DNA of 64,000 bases from Thalassia testudinum. Its lineage: Eukaryota; Streptophyta; Magnoliopsida; Alismatales; Hydrocharitaceae. Below the pieces are notes generated by a model. That model did no database searches and had not been told where the DNA came from. It saw only the letters and a list, made by a program, of their open reading frames with translations. The position numbers and the translations under genes were made by a program. The stretch spans positions 43,103,001 through 43,167,000 of the forward strand of contig JAZHRO010000003.1 of the NCBI GenBank assembly GCA_037157565.1, given 5' to 3'. This document shows, piece after piece, positions 34,501-45,210 of this stretch (the stretch's first letter is position 1; each line of letters starts with the position of its first letter).

Positions 34501-35527
34501 TTACTGGCCCACTATCTTCAAGGACGCATACAGTCACTGTAAGGCATGCAGTCGTTGCCAAACTCTGGGCAACATGAGCCACCGCGACATGATGCCTTTG
34601 CAACTGATTCTTGTATGCGAGATCTTCGATATTTGGGGGATTGATTTTATGGGCCCCTTTCCTATTTCGGAAGGCTTCGAGTACATTTTACTCGTGGTAA
34701 ACTACGTGTCCAAATGGATCGAAGCCATTCCGACCCGAACCTGTGATCACAAGATCGTCATCAAATTCATTCATCAGAATATCTTCTCACGGTTCGGGAT
34801 TCCTCGTGCAATCATCTCTGACGAAGGGACCCATTTCACCAATGCTCAATTCAAGTCACTGATGACCAAATACGGGGTGTCTCACCGAATCTCTACTCCT
34901 TACCACCCCCAAACTAATGGTCTAGCTGAGCTATCAAATCGGGAGATCAAGAAAATCTTGCAGGTTACTGTTCGACCTGATAGGAAGGATTGGTCGTCCC
35001 GACTTCCGGAAGCTTTGTGGGCTTATAGGACCGCCCATAAGACCCAACTAGGCATGTCTCCTTTCAAACTGGTGTATGGGAAAGCATGTCACCTTCCCGT
35101 CGAATTGGAGCACAAAGCCTATTAGGAAATACGGAGCTGCAACTTAGATCTTTCTAAGGCTGGAACCCACAGAAAGCTTCAGATAAGCCAGATCAATGAA
35201 TTACGCCTTAATGCGTATGAGAACTCACGAATCTACAAAGAGCGGGTTAAAGCCTTCCATGACAAGCACATATCTAGAAAGATCTTCAACCTTGATCAGA
35301 AGGTCCTACTCTTCAATGCTCGACTCAAACTCTTCCTTGGGAAATTACGATCCAAGTGGGTCGGACCGTATCTTGTCCGACAGGTTTTTGGAAATGGAGC
35401 CGTCGAAATCAGTCCTCTCAGCCACGATTCTGAACCTGTCATCGTGAACGGTCAAAGACTCAAACCGTTCATTGATGTAACCTCTACAGATTTGGCTGAG
35501 TCATCATTTATCCTCAATTCTCCCTAA
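31590..35527 (+). pseudogene. E4 protease and pol, decayed
   Basis: From VTTRSGK (31596) through LFEQVQINMSLMDAIRHIPAYA to the protease LLDLGASINLIP (about 32065-32100, active-site DLGA intact). RT follows at about 32820-33480 (FMDDFSVFG). RNase H is at about 33800-34200 ([15 protein letters not shown]). Integrase runs from about 34370 to 35125, with [18 protein letters not shown] and [11 protein letters not shown], so all three acidic catalytic residues are present. A C-terminal part reaches the TAA at 35525-35527. Breaks: stops at 31890, 32031, 32889, 33411, 33845 and 35123 and a frameshift near 33480. From 33866 to 35125 it is open for 419 residues, the longest intact pol stretch of the Athila-type copies. 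Confidence 0.9.
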
Positions 35528-35777
35528 GCTTATTGCGCCCAGCTGATGGCGTAAAACTCAGCGCTTAACGGGAGGCAGCCCGTCATTCTTTCTGAAAAAC
35601 CCAAAACCTTTTCTGACACCTCTTTGCACTTTAGGTTCATCCTTTAGGATAGCCGACTCCACTCAGGTGCTCGCATCTGAGATTAGAAATCGTCCACAAC
35701 AGTCACCCCGACCCATCCACTCACCAAAATACCTGTCCTAATGCATGAACCAAGCTAAATAAAAACCCTCCTAATTT

Positions 35778-35812
35778 ACAATGAAAACATTGCAAATCTT
35801 AGGCATGGGGGG
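35778..35812 (+). other. E4 central hairpin plus G-tract module
   Basis: CAATG-AAAA-CATTG, then CAAATCTTAGGCATGGGGGGG, 250 bases after the pol stop. The stem is kept although the loop differs from AGGA. Confidence 0.75.
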
Positions 35813-36848
35813 GTATGAAAGTGCAAAATGAATAAAAACTCATAAGAAAAGGTTTCAACATAAAATAAAAAAAAATTGAAAGGAGGAAGGACTCTTGTGG
35901 ATTTTACAAAAGGAGGAGAAAAAGAGCTAAATGATAAAAAGGAGTACAAAATGAAAAAGCTTAAGGATTAGGTCCAAGGCTTAGGGAGTATTCGACCTCT
36001 TTAACTGACTTTTGGTTTATGGGACTCAGTAACCTAAGCACCCAAATTCACACACACAGTCTGGTTCAGTAAGCATAAGTATCAAAATCACGCAGAAGCG
36101 TTTCAAATGTTCTGAAAAGTCACCTAGATTAGGAGCAGTCGATCAACACAAGTTGATTTGGATGAGTTCCCGGCGCGAAGAGGTGGGCAATTCCCCTCGA
36201 AGATGCGTAACAACATATCAACTCCTCGATGCTTGTCTCTTAGGATATTTACATATCCTACTGGGGGCATGTAAGCACTCTACCGGTTCAGATTCCATGG
36301 ATGGCATTATCACGAAGTGTCAATTGCCAGGGTCTGAAGTCCACCACGAAACACCACGGATGGGATTATCTCGAAATCTCGAAAGCTAGGGTTCTGGGGG
36401 TAACCATGGGCAGTGCTATCTCGAAGCATCAACTGCCAGGGACCCTTGAGGATTAATGATGGGGATAAGGAATCCAATATAGATCGTGTTGTGAAGCAAT
36501 CCTAACCTAGAATTAAAAAGAAAAGAGAGAGAAAACTCTCCAAACAAATAAATCTTCTGTCTCTTTCTCTTACAAAATGTACTGCGAACTGAACCAAGGC
36601 TAAAATTATCTCAAGCACGGGTGCTTTAAACACGAAGTCCAATAAACCTTAGGTTAGTTCCTGTAGGCCTTAAAAACCTTTGCTAAAGACTGAGGCTAAA
36701 GCTAGACAGATCTGGATCTTGGTTGGTACTAGAGTACCTTTTAGGCCTATGATTGGCATTCTGACCTAATCAAGGATACAAGAGGAAAAACATTTATCTA
36801 AACTTGATAAGAAATTCATGGTCTAGAACAAGGGTTAAAACCTCAAAA
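35813..36848 (+). other. E4 3' spacer, non-coding
   Basis: About 1 kb with no supported gene. A degenerate repeat of about 70 bp (ATGG.ATTATC.CGAA...AGGGTC) occurs three times between 36295 and 36450. Confidence 0.5.
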
Positions 36849-36886
36849 TTTTGCTAGGGGACTAACAAAAGCTAGGCATGGGGGTA
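36849..36886 (+). other. E4 terminal polypurine module
   Basis: TTTTGCTAG-GGGA-CTAACAAAA, then GCTAGGCATGGGGGTA against the 3' LTR start. One stem pair is lost compared with E1. Confidence 0.85.
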
Positions 36887-39730
36887 TGATGAGAGCCTCA
36901 TCATGAACCCTAAGTAGCACATTTTGATTTAAATAAGTGTACAAAAGCTCCTACAAAACCTAAGGGAAAGCATAAATCAGAGAATTCTAAATTTAAGAAT
37001 AAAATAATTCACAAGGGGTAAAACTGTAATTTTATCAATGCAGTATGCAAATGGGGTGTCTAAGGGTCTAAACATAGGTCAAATGGGCTTACTAAGAAAG
37101 AAAGTGGGATGACCTGATCTGAAAAGGGTTATAGCAATTTCTAAGAATTAACTGACATTCTATAATCCTAAGAACAAACCTGCTTTAATTCACGAAGTTT
37201 CTGGCAAGATAAAAGTCAAATAAACCCTCTAAAATTCATGGAAAAACATCCCTCAGGGTTTAGAACCTTCAATTTGGCCAATGGAACCTGTCTTGACCTA
37301 AATTGAGAATCATACCCAATTTTTGACTTAATTTAGATTTTTGTGCAAATTGATCGATTAAACATGATCAAACCAAAAATCAAACTTCACCATTAAATTC
37401 CTTAGGTCCAAATTAGGTTTATACCAAAATTTGGACCTAAGGGAAGGCCATCTTGACCTACTTTACAAATTGGTCCTCTTGAATTACTTTTCGACCCTTA
37501 TCATTTTTGAACCCTTACATTTTGCCCCTAACTTTCCTTTCATTCTTTACAGAACGGCCCCTCTGCCACCCCACGCAGCTGCCCATACCTCCAGCGACCT
37601 TGCACGGAGGATGGCACCGCGCAAGGTATGGGGGCCGCTCTCAAAAATGAAAGGGGGGTTCCCTGCGTTGTCCTCTTTCGCAGGAACCCCCTCCCATGAC
37701 CTGCCATTGGCCACTCCTCTCGTGCGAACATGCGAGAGGAATGGGTCTCCATCTCTGGCAAGCTCTCCATGATCTCTCCTCGAGATTCTCCTCTCGCCAG
37801 CTGCTATAAAAGGGACGGCAAGGCTCTCTGGTCGTCTCAAGCCTGATTTGGCCGAGGAATTCCCCCAAACTTCATCTCCTCCTCCTCCGGTCAAGCGCCC
37901 GCAGGCTCTGGTGACCCTTCCTCCTCCCCTTCATCGCTCTACTGCCATACCTGCAGCAGAGTTCACTCCGCCTCGTCCTCCCTTGCTAGGCCGCACCAGC
38001 TGGCACCTTCCTAACCTCCTCCTCGTCGTCGTTACCCCCCTCTGGGCATCTTCTTCTCCGACGTCGGCAGGCACGCACCGAGCGCCTCCTCCTCTCCTTT
38101 CGTCAATTAAGTAGGTAAACGCTCTTCCCCTTACTCTCTCCTTTATTTCCCCTTATTAATTTGTTGTTTCCACCCACTGACCACCACTATCCATCACCAC
38201 CTTCTCCATCTCCAGCCGCCCTTCGGAGAGGCATTCCCACCCTTCCACGCCTCCATCCACCTCGCCAGCTACCCCTTAAGCACCGCGACACCTCACTGGC
38301 CCTGAATCCGCACTCCATTCACCACGCCACACCTCCAGAGCACCCCCCGAACACACCCACTCTCACGCACGCAGTGTGCCCTAGGCGCACAGCCACAAGC
38401 ACTCTCACGTCTCGTCGACCACCTCTACACACTCGCCACACCTCGATGAACCTCCCTGAGCCTTTTGACGTGGCCGCGAGGCCGTTTTAGTGTTTTTAGG
38501 ACCCAGGTGCTTGCCTCCATTGTCAAGCAAAGCGAAGCTGCTTCGCAGAGCTTCTTCAGGTCCATCCGCTCCAGGCGTAAGCACCAAGCAACGCGGAATT
38601 GAGGTGTGAGCACGTCCAGGTTTTCAATTGGGGTCGTAAGCCTCGGCTGCTGCCCCAAATTGCCCACGCCTCCTGCCTGCAGACGCACGAAGCAGCAGGT
38701 GGGACTTTAGTCCCACCTCCGAAGCGTGTGAGCGTGCGCCCACACATAAATTGAAAAAGTGTTCCTGGCTTATCACCTCGAAACACTGGGGTGAGGTCCC
38801 TCGCCCTCACTCACCGGGTCTCGTTCGCGGCACTGCCCACGCAGACCTGACCTGCGACCCGATTACCCTGATCCGTGCACTCCTCGCACACCACACCCAC
38901 GCCGATGCGCTTGGACCAAGGCACGCGACCCGACCTAATTACCCAGCTCTGGGAGAGCGTACCAAAGAGAGATTCAGAGAGAGAGACGTGGGAAAGGGTA
39001 GGGTTAGGTTTTGCGTTCGCATGTGTGCAGGGAACAGGTGAGGAAGAAGAAGAAGAGGAAGAGCGGGCGGCGAGGACTTAGCTGCAAAGCTCCAACAGCA
39101 GAGAGAAAGAAGAAGAAAGGAGGAGGAGCGAAAAGAGAGACGAAGAAGGAAGGAGCTGCTCAAGAAAGAAGAAGGAGAAGAAGACGTAGAAGAAAGAAGA
39201 AAGAAGAAGAAGTAGCAGCAGAGAAAAGGAAAAGAAAAAGAAGAACCGCAGCAAAGGAGAAGAAGAAGAAGAGAAGACAACAGAAGAAAGAAGAAGGAGG
39301 CACTGTAGCAACAAGGCTATTAAGGCATCTGATTCAGAGAATCAGACGTCCGAAAAGGGGAAAGGCAGAAGAGAAAGAGAAAAAGAGAAGGAAAAGAAAA
39401 GAAGAGACGGGAAAGAGAAGAAGAAAAGAGAAAGAAAAGAACCGCAGCTGCTGAAAGAAGAGAAGGCACAGTGCGAGAAGAGAGAAGAAGACAAAGCCAA
39501 GAGAAAGGAGAGAAGAAGAAAAAGAGAAATTTTTGCTCACTCTCTCTCTCTTAAATTTTTGTAACAGTATTGTGAACCTATATGTTTCTAGAATGACGTG
39601 TACTCCCTGAGTTCGACCTCGAGATAATCTAAATCTCGAGTAATAAATAAATTAAACTGGTAACCGTTTTTTGCAATATACTGCAACGAAGGTAATCTTT
39701 ATAACAGCACAAATGACAAGAACGACACCA
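36887..39730 (+). repeat. E4 3' LTR (LTR C, 2844 bp)
   Basis: Pairs with 26057-28893 along its length. TATA 37805-37812, hairpin 39328-39346, U5 motif 39603-39619, end ...AACGACACCA, then ATTAT. Confidence 0.95.
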
Positions 39731-39735
39731 ATTAT
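39731..39735 (+). repeat. Target site duplication of E4, right copy
   Basis: ATTAT, matching 26052-26056. Confidence 0.9.
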
Positions 39736-39980
39736 CTTCTGCTTTATCCCCGAGGAAAGTAGTTGCCTATCCCAATAGAAATGCCTACCAAGGGATAAGT
39801 ACGAACTGCAAATGTAAGTTGGTTATTTTCACTTAGATCCATTACCTAGGCTATTATTATTACCACTTCACATTTGTCTGGATCTCTAAATTTGTGGAAT
39901 AAAGAAAGAAGAATTCTCTTGATTACTCCCATTATTTTCACTTTTGCTCGAGACTAGCAAAACTTAAGCATGGGGGCATT
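39736..39980 (+). other. E3 3' spacer end and terminal polypurine module
   Basis: The continuation of 26051. The module is at 39942-39980: TTTTGCTCG-AGA-CTAGCAAAA, then CTTAAGCATGGGGGCATT, directly before TGATAAGTCC of the 3' LTR. It is the most diverged of the four terminal modules. Confidence 0.75.
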
Positions 39981-42877
39981 TGATAAGTCCAACTTATTGG
40001 ACATTTATTTGGCTCAAGTACATATGGAATACGTTTCCTTATAGTTTAATGACCTAAGCTAAGAAGTAATTAATCTTAGCTTATGAATATTTTTGTATCT
40101 GTTTTTCATTCTAATACATACATTTATACTTCTTATTTGATATTGTCATGCAGAAAATAAAAGTATAATAGGTGGCTAGACATAATTAGTATTTGAAGAA
40201 GGATATGCCCATAATTGTCCACCTCCCACCGCTGCTCCCTCCACCAACATTCAAATCCAGTAGTTGCACATGCGAAGGGTGAGGCAGGCGTTGTGGATCT
40301 GGAACTTTATCTCTTCAGGGGTTTGAGGCATGAGGCTCCCATCCTCTCCACCGTGAAGGAGGCGCACACCATGGAACCAGCGAGCACTGTGGATCAACTC
40401 TCTCCTTGCCTATCCTCCGCTTGCCTTAACGTGGTGGTGCTCAGTGACAGAGAGCACCACCACCACCAACCGTTCTCCCAACGTCCTTCCCCATCACCAT
40501 AGCCATCACTTCCCTCTTCTCTCCCAAACCCACACACAAATAGAGAACACCACCACCATCCATCGCTTCCTCGCCCCTGCACCCAAAACCCACAACCACG
40601 CACCCGCGCCACTCCGCGTGCACATCCAGCCCGCACGCACACCCAGCCCGCGTGTGTGAGCAACCACCACAGAGGCCAGCCGGCTCCTTCTCCTTCAACT
40701 CAAAGCATGGTAGCAGCCGCACTGTTCATCTTCTACTCCAAAAGAACCCACCACTGGCCGTCCATGCCCATGTGTAGCCACCGCCACAAACTGCCGTTCT
40801 CCTCACCGTGGTCTCCGTTAAGCTCGCCTCGACCTCATGAGCACGACCACACCTTCAAAGCCGACCACGACAACCTCCGTTGACTTGCGGAGGAACCCAC
40901 TGCCGGTGGTGGACAACCCGCTATTCGACGACCTCGGACCACCTTTAATGACGCCACCACTGCCATTAGAACCCTCTCGGCGACCTCGACCTCCTCCTCG
41001 CACAGCACGGCCATTCATCCCTCCTCGCACGCACAAGGGATTCAAATGCCCTGTTTTGCTACAGTGAAACCCATATTAAAATTGACATTTAGTACCATTG
41101 GTGTGGAAGGATTTAAGGATTTATTATTTTATTAAGTTGAAATTGTGTGCATACCCTCTCATGTTCACTTTTATTCCCTCGTGCACGTACACTCTTTAGA
41201 TTTCATGATCTATTCCATGTGTGCATGACATAACTTCAGGAAATAATCTTTGAAATAATATTTTCATGATTTTATTAGGCTTAAACCTCCATGTGGATAC
41301 GACATCTTTTCTATGATTTAAATTGGTATCTATTTTAATCTTTGATTGAGATATTTCCACCACATAAATTATAACGATAAATCATTATATTGCTAATTTA
41401 ATCAAGTGAATTTCTCTCTATCAATTACCTCCAAATAACAACAAAAAACATTAAATAGCAGGATATTTCATCTCATTCTATAATAAATGATGCAATGCAT
41501 GATATGCATGATATGAGTGCAATATCCACAAATTAATCTAGGTTCAAACATTATTTAGGTTGATTAGGACCTATGATTGATGCGCCATCAGCTCGCTGCC
41601 ATGGTTGAGGCTGGCAGTGGTATAGTGGGAATGTGCACGACGCACGCACAGTGATGGAGTTGGGGTGGAGGCCTCCACGAGCATTGTAGATCTCCATTCC
41701 TTCTTATAGCCGCAGATGAAGCAAATCTGCACCTTACTGCCTTCAATGGTTTTCAATGCCCTTCAATGGTGGACAATCGGTCATGGGACATCGATCTTCA
41801 ATGCTAGATCTAGCTTTCAATGGGGTACAGCTCCTTCGTAACTTACTGCAGGGGAGAGGAAGAGGTGATTAAAAAAATCAAAAGAAAAATAGATGGGTTA
41901 TTTATGTGCATTACCTACAAGAAATTCTATTTCTAATACATGTATGCAACCTACTTCTAATGCATGCTATTTATATTTTGCATTTACTTTTAATGTATGA
42001 ACTATGCATATTAGTGTGTAATGCATGCATGCAAAAGTTGTAAATAATATGAATGTAATGTATAAAAGCAAATATATATAAACTAATTTATTTACATCCT
42101 AATGCATGCTAACTAAATGTTAAAGATATTTTAATGTCTAGGCATTTACATACTTAAATAGCCCACAAATATATGTTAATCATTGGGAAATGGGGCAAAG
42201 AGTCTATCCCTCTAATAATTCATTCGTACTTGGACTTGCCAAGTAAGAAAGTCTCCTTGAGCTTTGCTCATTAAAAGAAATACCTTCCTTGACTTAATCT
42301 GATGCTTACAAGGTCATAACCCCATTGTATTAGCCATACTAGCTAGTTCTCAAGCATGCATATACATATGTACCTATACACCTTAGGTTTTAACTTCTAT
42401 GCCCTAACTAGGTTCCACAAGGTGTTAACGAAACCCTAGAACCTACACTTGTTGTGGATTAGGGTTCATTCAATTCTTTGCTTGTGACATCCCAAATTCA
42501 CCCAAGAATTCCAACCTAACCTCGTATTCTTTGGTTTAGGGTTATTAATACCAATAATACTTTGATTGGCTTTCATATTCACATAAGCACTTCAAGGATT
42601 GAGGTTTGATTCTTGGATTGATCCTTTACTATTTTTATGGCCAATGAATCACCTTTGAGCTAATAGTTAGCTTAACCAACCATTTGACTAATTGCAAGGC
42701 CAAGAGTTTGATTATGAACATGAATTAGGGGTGTCTCTACCTTAGATTAGGTCCCAAAAATCCCTTGTTATGGCTAGGATTTTGCTGCTGCAACTTGCAC
42801 CTCTCTCTTTTCCTTACCTAAATCATCCTCTTAGTTGTGCTCGTGCTTAGATTAGCTCCAGCTTTGAAGGAAACGAC
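39981..42877 (+). repeat. E3 3' LTR, start certain, end unresolved
   Basis: Begins TGATAAGTCCAACTTATTGGAC right after the terminal module. No second copy is visible, as expected if the 5' LTR lies outside the window. A GC-rich stretch at 40200-41065 gives overlapping ORFs in both strands that look like low-complexity Pro/Thr/His text, comparable to the GC-rich U3 of the other LTRs. From 41065 it is AT-rich. I could not find the U5 motif seen in the other Athila-type LTRs here or after 62505, so the LTR may extend beyond the window or end undetected. Confidence 0.55.
42873..42877 (+). repeat. Target site duplication of E6, left copy
   Basis: ACGAC before TGTTGG; the right copy is 62501-62505. 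Confidence 0.9.
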
Positions 42878-43982
42878 TGTTGGATTTAAGAGCCTAATTT
42901 CACCAACTGGGATGCAATTGTTCTATGATGACATGAGAATTTATATTGAAATCGGTGAGATTTAGGAGAGATTTTTAGTCCCATACTGGAAGTGGACAAA
43001 CCTCTTGGTGGGTGTAAAAGGCTTCTGCCTCCCATGACTTATGTAGCAAAGAGTGAGAGGTAGAACTGGGGACCACTCACGCACGTGCGTGCGCCCCACC
43101 CCGGCTTGGGCTCGAGCTCAGGTGAGAATCAATTTGAAACTTGGAACTTGGACTTATTTTGCTACGGATTTTTAATCTCAAGATTTTGACCTAGATTGGT
43201 CGATCAAAATGTAAAATTGGTCAACCAATTATTTTCGTCGATCAATTGGTTTGGTCAACCAATTAGTGAAGTTTGATTGACCAATTGTTTTGGTCGATCA
43301 ATGAACTTAATTGGTCAATCAATTGTCGTGCTTCCATAAAATAGGAATTTTCTTAAATGTCTAGTTGTGGGCTCTATATAAGGGTCACGAGGTGGCTCTC
43401 ATTTGACACACAATAAGAGCAAAAAAGCTCTCTCCACTCTCTCCCTCTCTCCTTCTTGTTCTTGTCTCTCTTTCTTGGTGCATTTGTTCAACGTGAGATT
43501 GGTAGAAAAATCTCCAATCACTTTTGTCGATCTTGCACAAGGAGATTGAGAGATCTATGAGAAGTTTTTGGTTGATCAAACCATTCAGTTGGTAGATCAA
43601 TAGGGAATTTGGTTGAAAACCAAAATTTCTCGGCGTCGTTCTCCTGAGGTGGTTTCCAAGGACGTCCAAGATCGGAGTGTGCCGAATCTTAGAGGAGGAT
43701 CATTGTATCTTGGGAGGAGTTTGTCAAACCCCGATGCACCGGTATTATAGGATACGATACCTTCTCTAAGGAAAGTCCTTAATGGGCGCTTCAATCGGAG
43801 TAAAATCTAATCTCTTCTCATTTTGTTTATTTATACTATTGCATGTTATTTGTTCCTTATTTTATTCTAGATCTTACCAAATCATGTTTGATTTGTTTGA
43901 TTTAATATTTTTTATCTATGCAAAAATGTTGGAAATGCATATGTTTTTATTTATTTATTTCCTATATACGTTTATTTCAACA
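42878..43982 (+). repeat. E6 5' LTR (1105 bp)
   Basis: TGTTGGATTTAAGAGCC... to ...TTTCAACA. It pairs with 61373-62500, by eye about one change per ten bases. TATA box TATATAAG at 43375-43382. No clear tRNA complement follows the LTR (ATCTTAGAGAAAG), so the primer site is unidentified. Confidence 0.92.
43186..43330. promoter_or_regulatory. TTGGTC-type repeat cluster upstream of the E6 TATA box
   Basis: Seven or so variants of TTGGTC(A/G)A(C/T)CAATT in 145 bp, ending 45 bp before the TATA box. Many contain GGTCAA, the reverse of TTGACC, the W-box core bound by plant WRKY factors. Also present at 61683-61850 in the other LTR. Confidence 0.55.
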
Positions 43983-44021
43983 ATCTTAGAGAAAGTATGA
44001 CTTAGATCTAAAATATTTGGG

Positions 44022-45110
44022 ATGTCGGAAATGACTTTTAAATCATGTGTAGACTTATTTGGTATGCTCAAGAAATTTGGTGGGTAAAATTTCAAGCGTT
44101 GGCAACAACGCATGGGAATTTGGTTGACCACCATTGATTTGATCCCGGTGCTGGAAATCGATTGCCCAATTTTGGATAAGGAAAAACCCACTCCTGAAGG
44201 CCAAAAGGTGGTGGCTGTGTGGAAGGAGTGCAACCATATTTGTCATGATTGCATCTTATTGGCATTGTCAAATGTGTTGTTTGATGTGTACAGCACATCC
44301 ACGTCCACTGTGAAAGGGCTATGGGAGGAGTTGGACAAGAAGTATAATACCGAGGACCTTGGTATTGAAAAATACTCTGTCGCAAAATTCCTTAAATTCC
44401 AAATGGTTGAGGGTAAATTGGTATTGGAGTAGGCACATGAATTTCTGTTATTGCTCCATGGTTTAGCAGAGGCTAAAATGAAGCTTCCTAAAAAGTTTCA
44501 AGTTATGTCTATCATTAAGAAATTTCTTAAATCTTGGGAAGACTTTGGGATGACTCTCAAGCATAGAAAGGGAAAGATTTCTTTGGATGATTTGATGATA
44601 GCCATTGCTATTGAGGAAGAGCATAAAAAATAGAAACCAGTAATGCTTGTAGAGTCTAAGGTGAATGTCATGACATCTAAGGGCAAGGAGAATAAAAATA
44701 AGAATAATAAAAACAAAACAAAGGCCAAATCCAAGATCCAGAAGAAATCCAAGAATAAACCATGCTAGCACTATAGGCAGGTTGGGCATTGAAAGAAGGA
44801 TTGTCATTCTAATAAAGCTTAGCAGAAGACCACATACGGGAATCTTCAAGTGAATGTGATCACTGAGGAGGCCAAGGCTAGCGATGGGTATATCTCAATA
44901 AAACCCGAACTCTGTGTTATTCACAATCCTACTAAATGGCTCATGGATACTAGAGCCAATGTACATATTTGTACTGATAGATTATTCTTTTCTTCCTATC
45001 AGACCTGCAGTGGCGAGACTGTGAAGATGGGGAATGACTCTGTAGCCAAGGTGCTGGGATTTGGACGTGTGAACTTGAGGTTTTCCTTTGGGCGAGTCTA
45101 GAAACTACGC
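44022..45110 (+). pseudogene. E6 gag and protease, decayed
   Basis: ATG at 44022; a stop at 44088 breaks the N-terminus. The gag core is copia type (FKRWQQRM, W.ECNHICHDCILLALSN, LWEELDKKYNTED). Stops are at 44430 and 44631. A Lys/Asn-rich basic region precedes a ruined zinc knuckle near 44760 (first Cys followed by TAG, second Cys now Tyr, then GHWKKDC). The protease reads WLMDTRANVHIC where copia proteases have DTGA or DSGA, so the active-site Gly is Arg. The same frame continues to 45100. Confidence 0.8.
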
Positions 45111-45210
45111 AAGGTGTTGCACATTCCTGCTATGAAAAAGAATGCTCTTTCTGGTTCATTGTTAGTTAGAGAGGGTTTTAAATTAAAACTTTAAATGTAA
45201 TAAAGTTTTT

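Larger units (their letters stand above)
26057..39730 (+). mobile_element. E4: full-length Athila-type retrotransposon, coding region decayed
   Basis: Two LTRs (26057-28893 and 36887-39730), ATTAT duplication, gag and pol in normal order, central module at 35778 and terminal module at 36849. Total 13.7 kb. It is inserted in the E3 3' spacer. The LTRs look close to each other but not identical, and gag-pol has many stops, so the insertion is not recent. The primer site appears partly deleted. Confidence 0.95.
17701..42877 (+). mobile_element. E3: host Athila-type retrotransposon, 5' end outside window, several insertions within
   Basis: Pieces are 17701-17722 (gag), 20421-26051 (gag end to 3' spacer), 39736-39980 (spacer end and terminal module) and the 3' LTR from 39981. 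It is interrupted by solo LTR A and by E4, each with a matching 5-bp duplication, and on the left by E2. Gene order is gag, protease, RT, RNase H, integrase. The 3' LTR end is not identified: the copia element E6 interrupts at 42878 and LTR sequence may continue after 62505. The 5' LTR must lie left of the window, beyond E2 and E1. Confidence 0.75.

Noticed and set aside
40215..41067. Possible host gene (Pro/Thr/His-rich ORFs)
   Set aside because: Several overlapping frames on both strands, no domain, directly inside the E3 3' LTR; kept only as an open question.
43186..43330. CRISPR-like array
   Set aside because: Units are short, degenerate and without regular spacers; plant LTR context.
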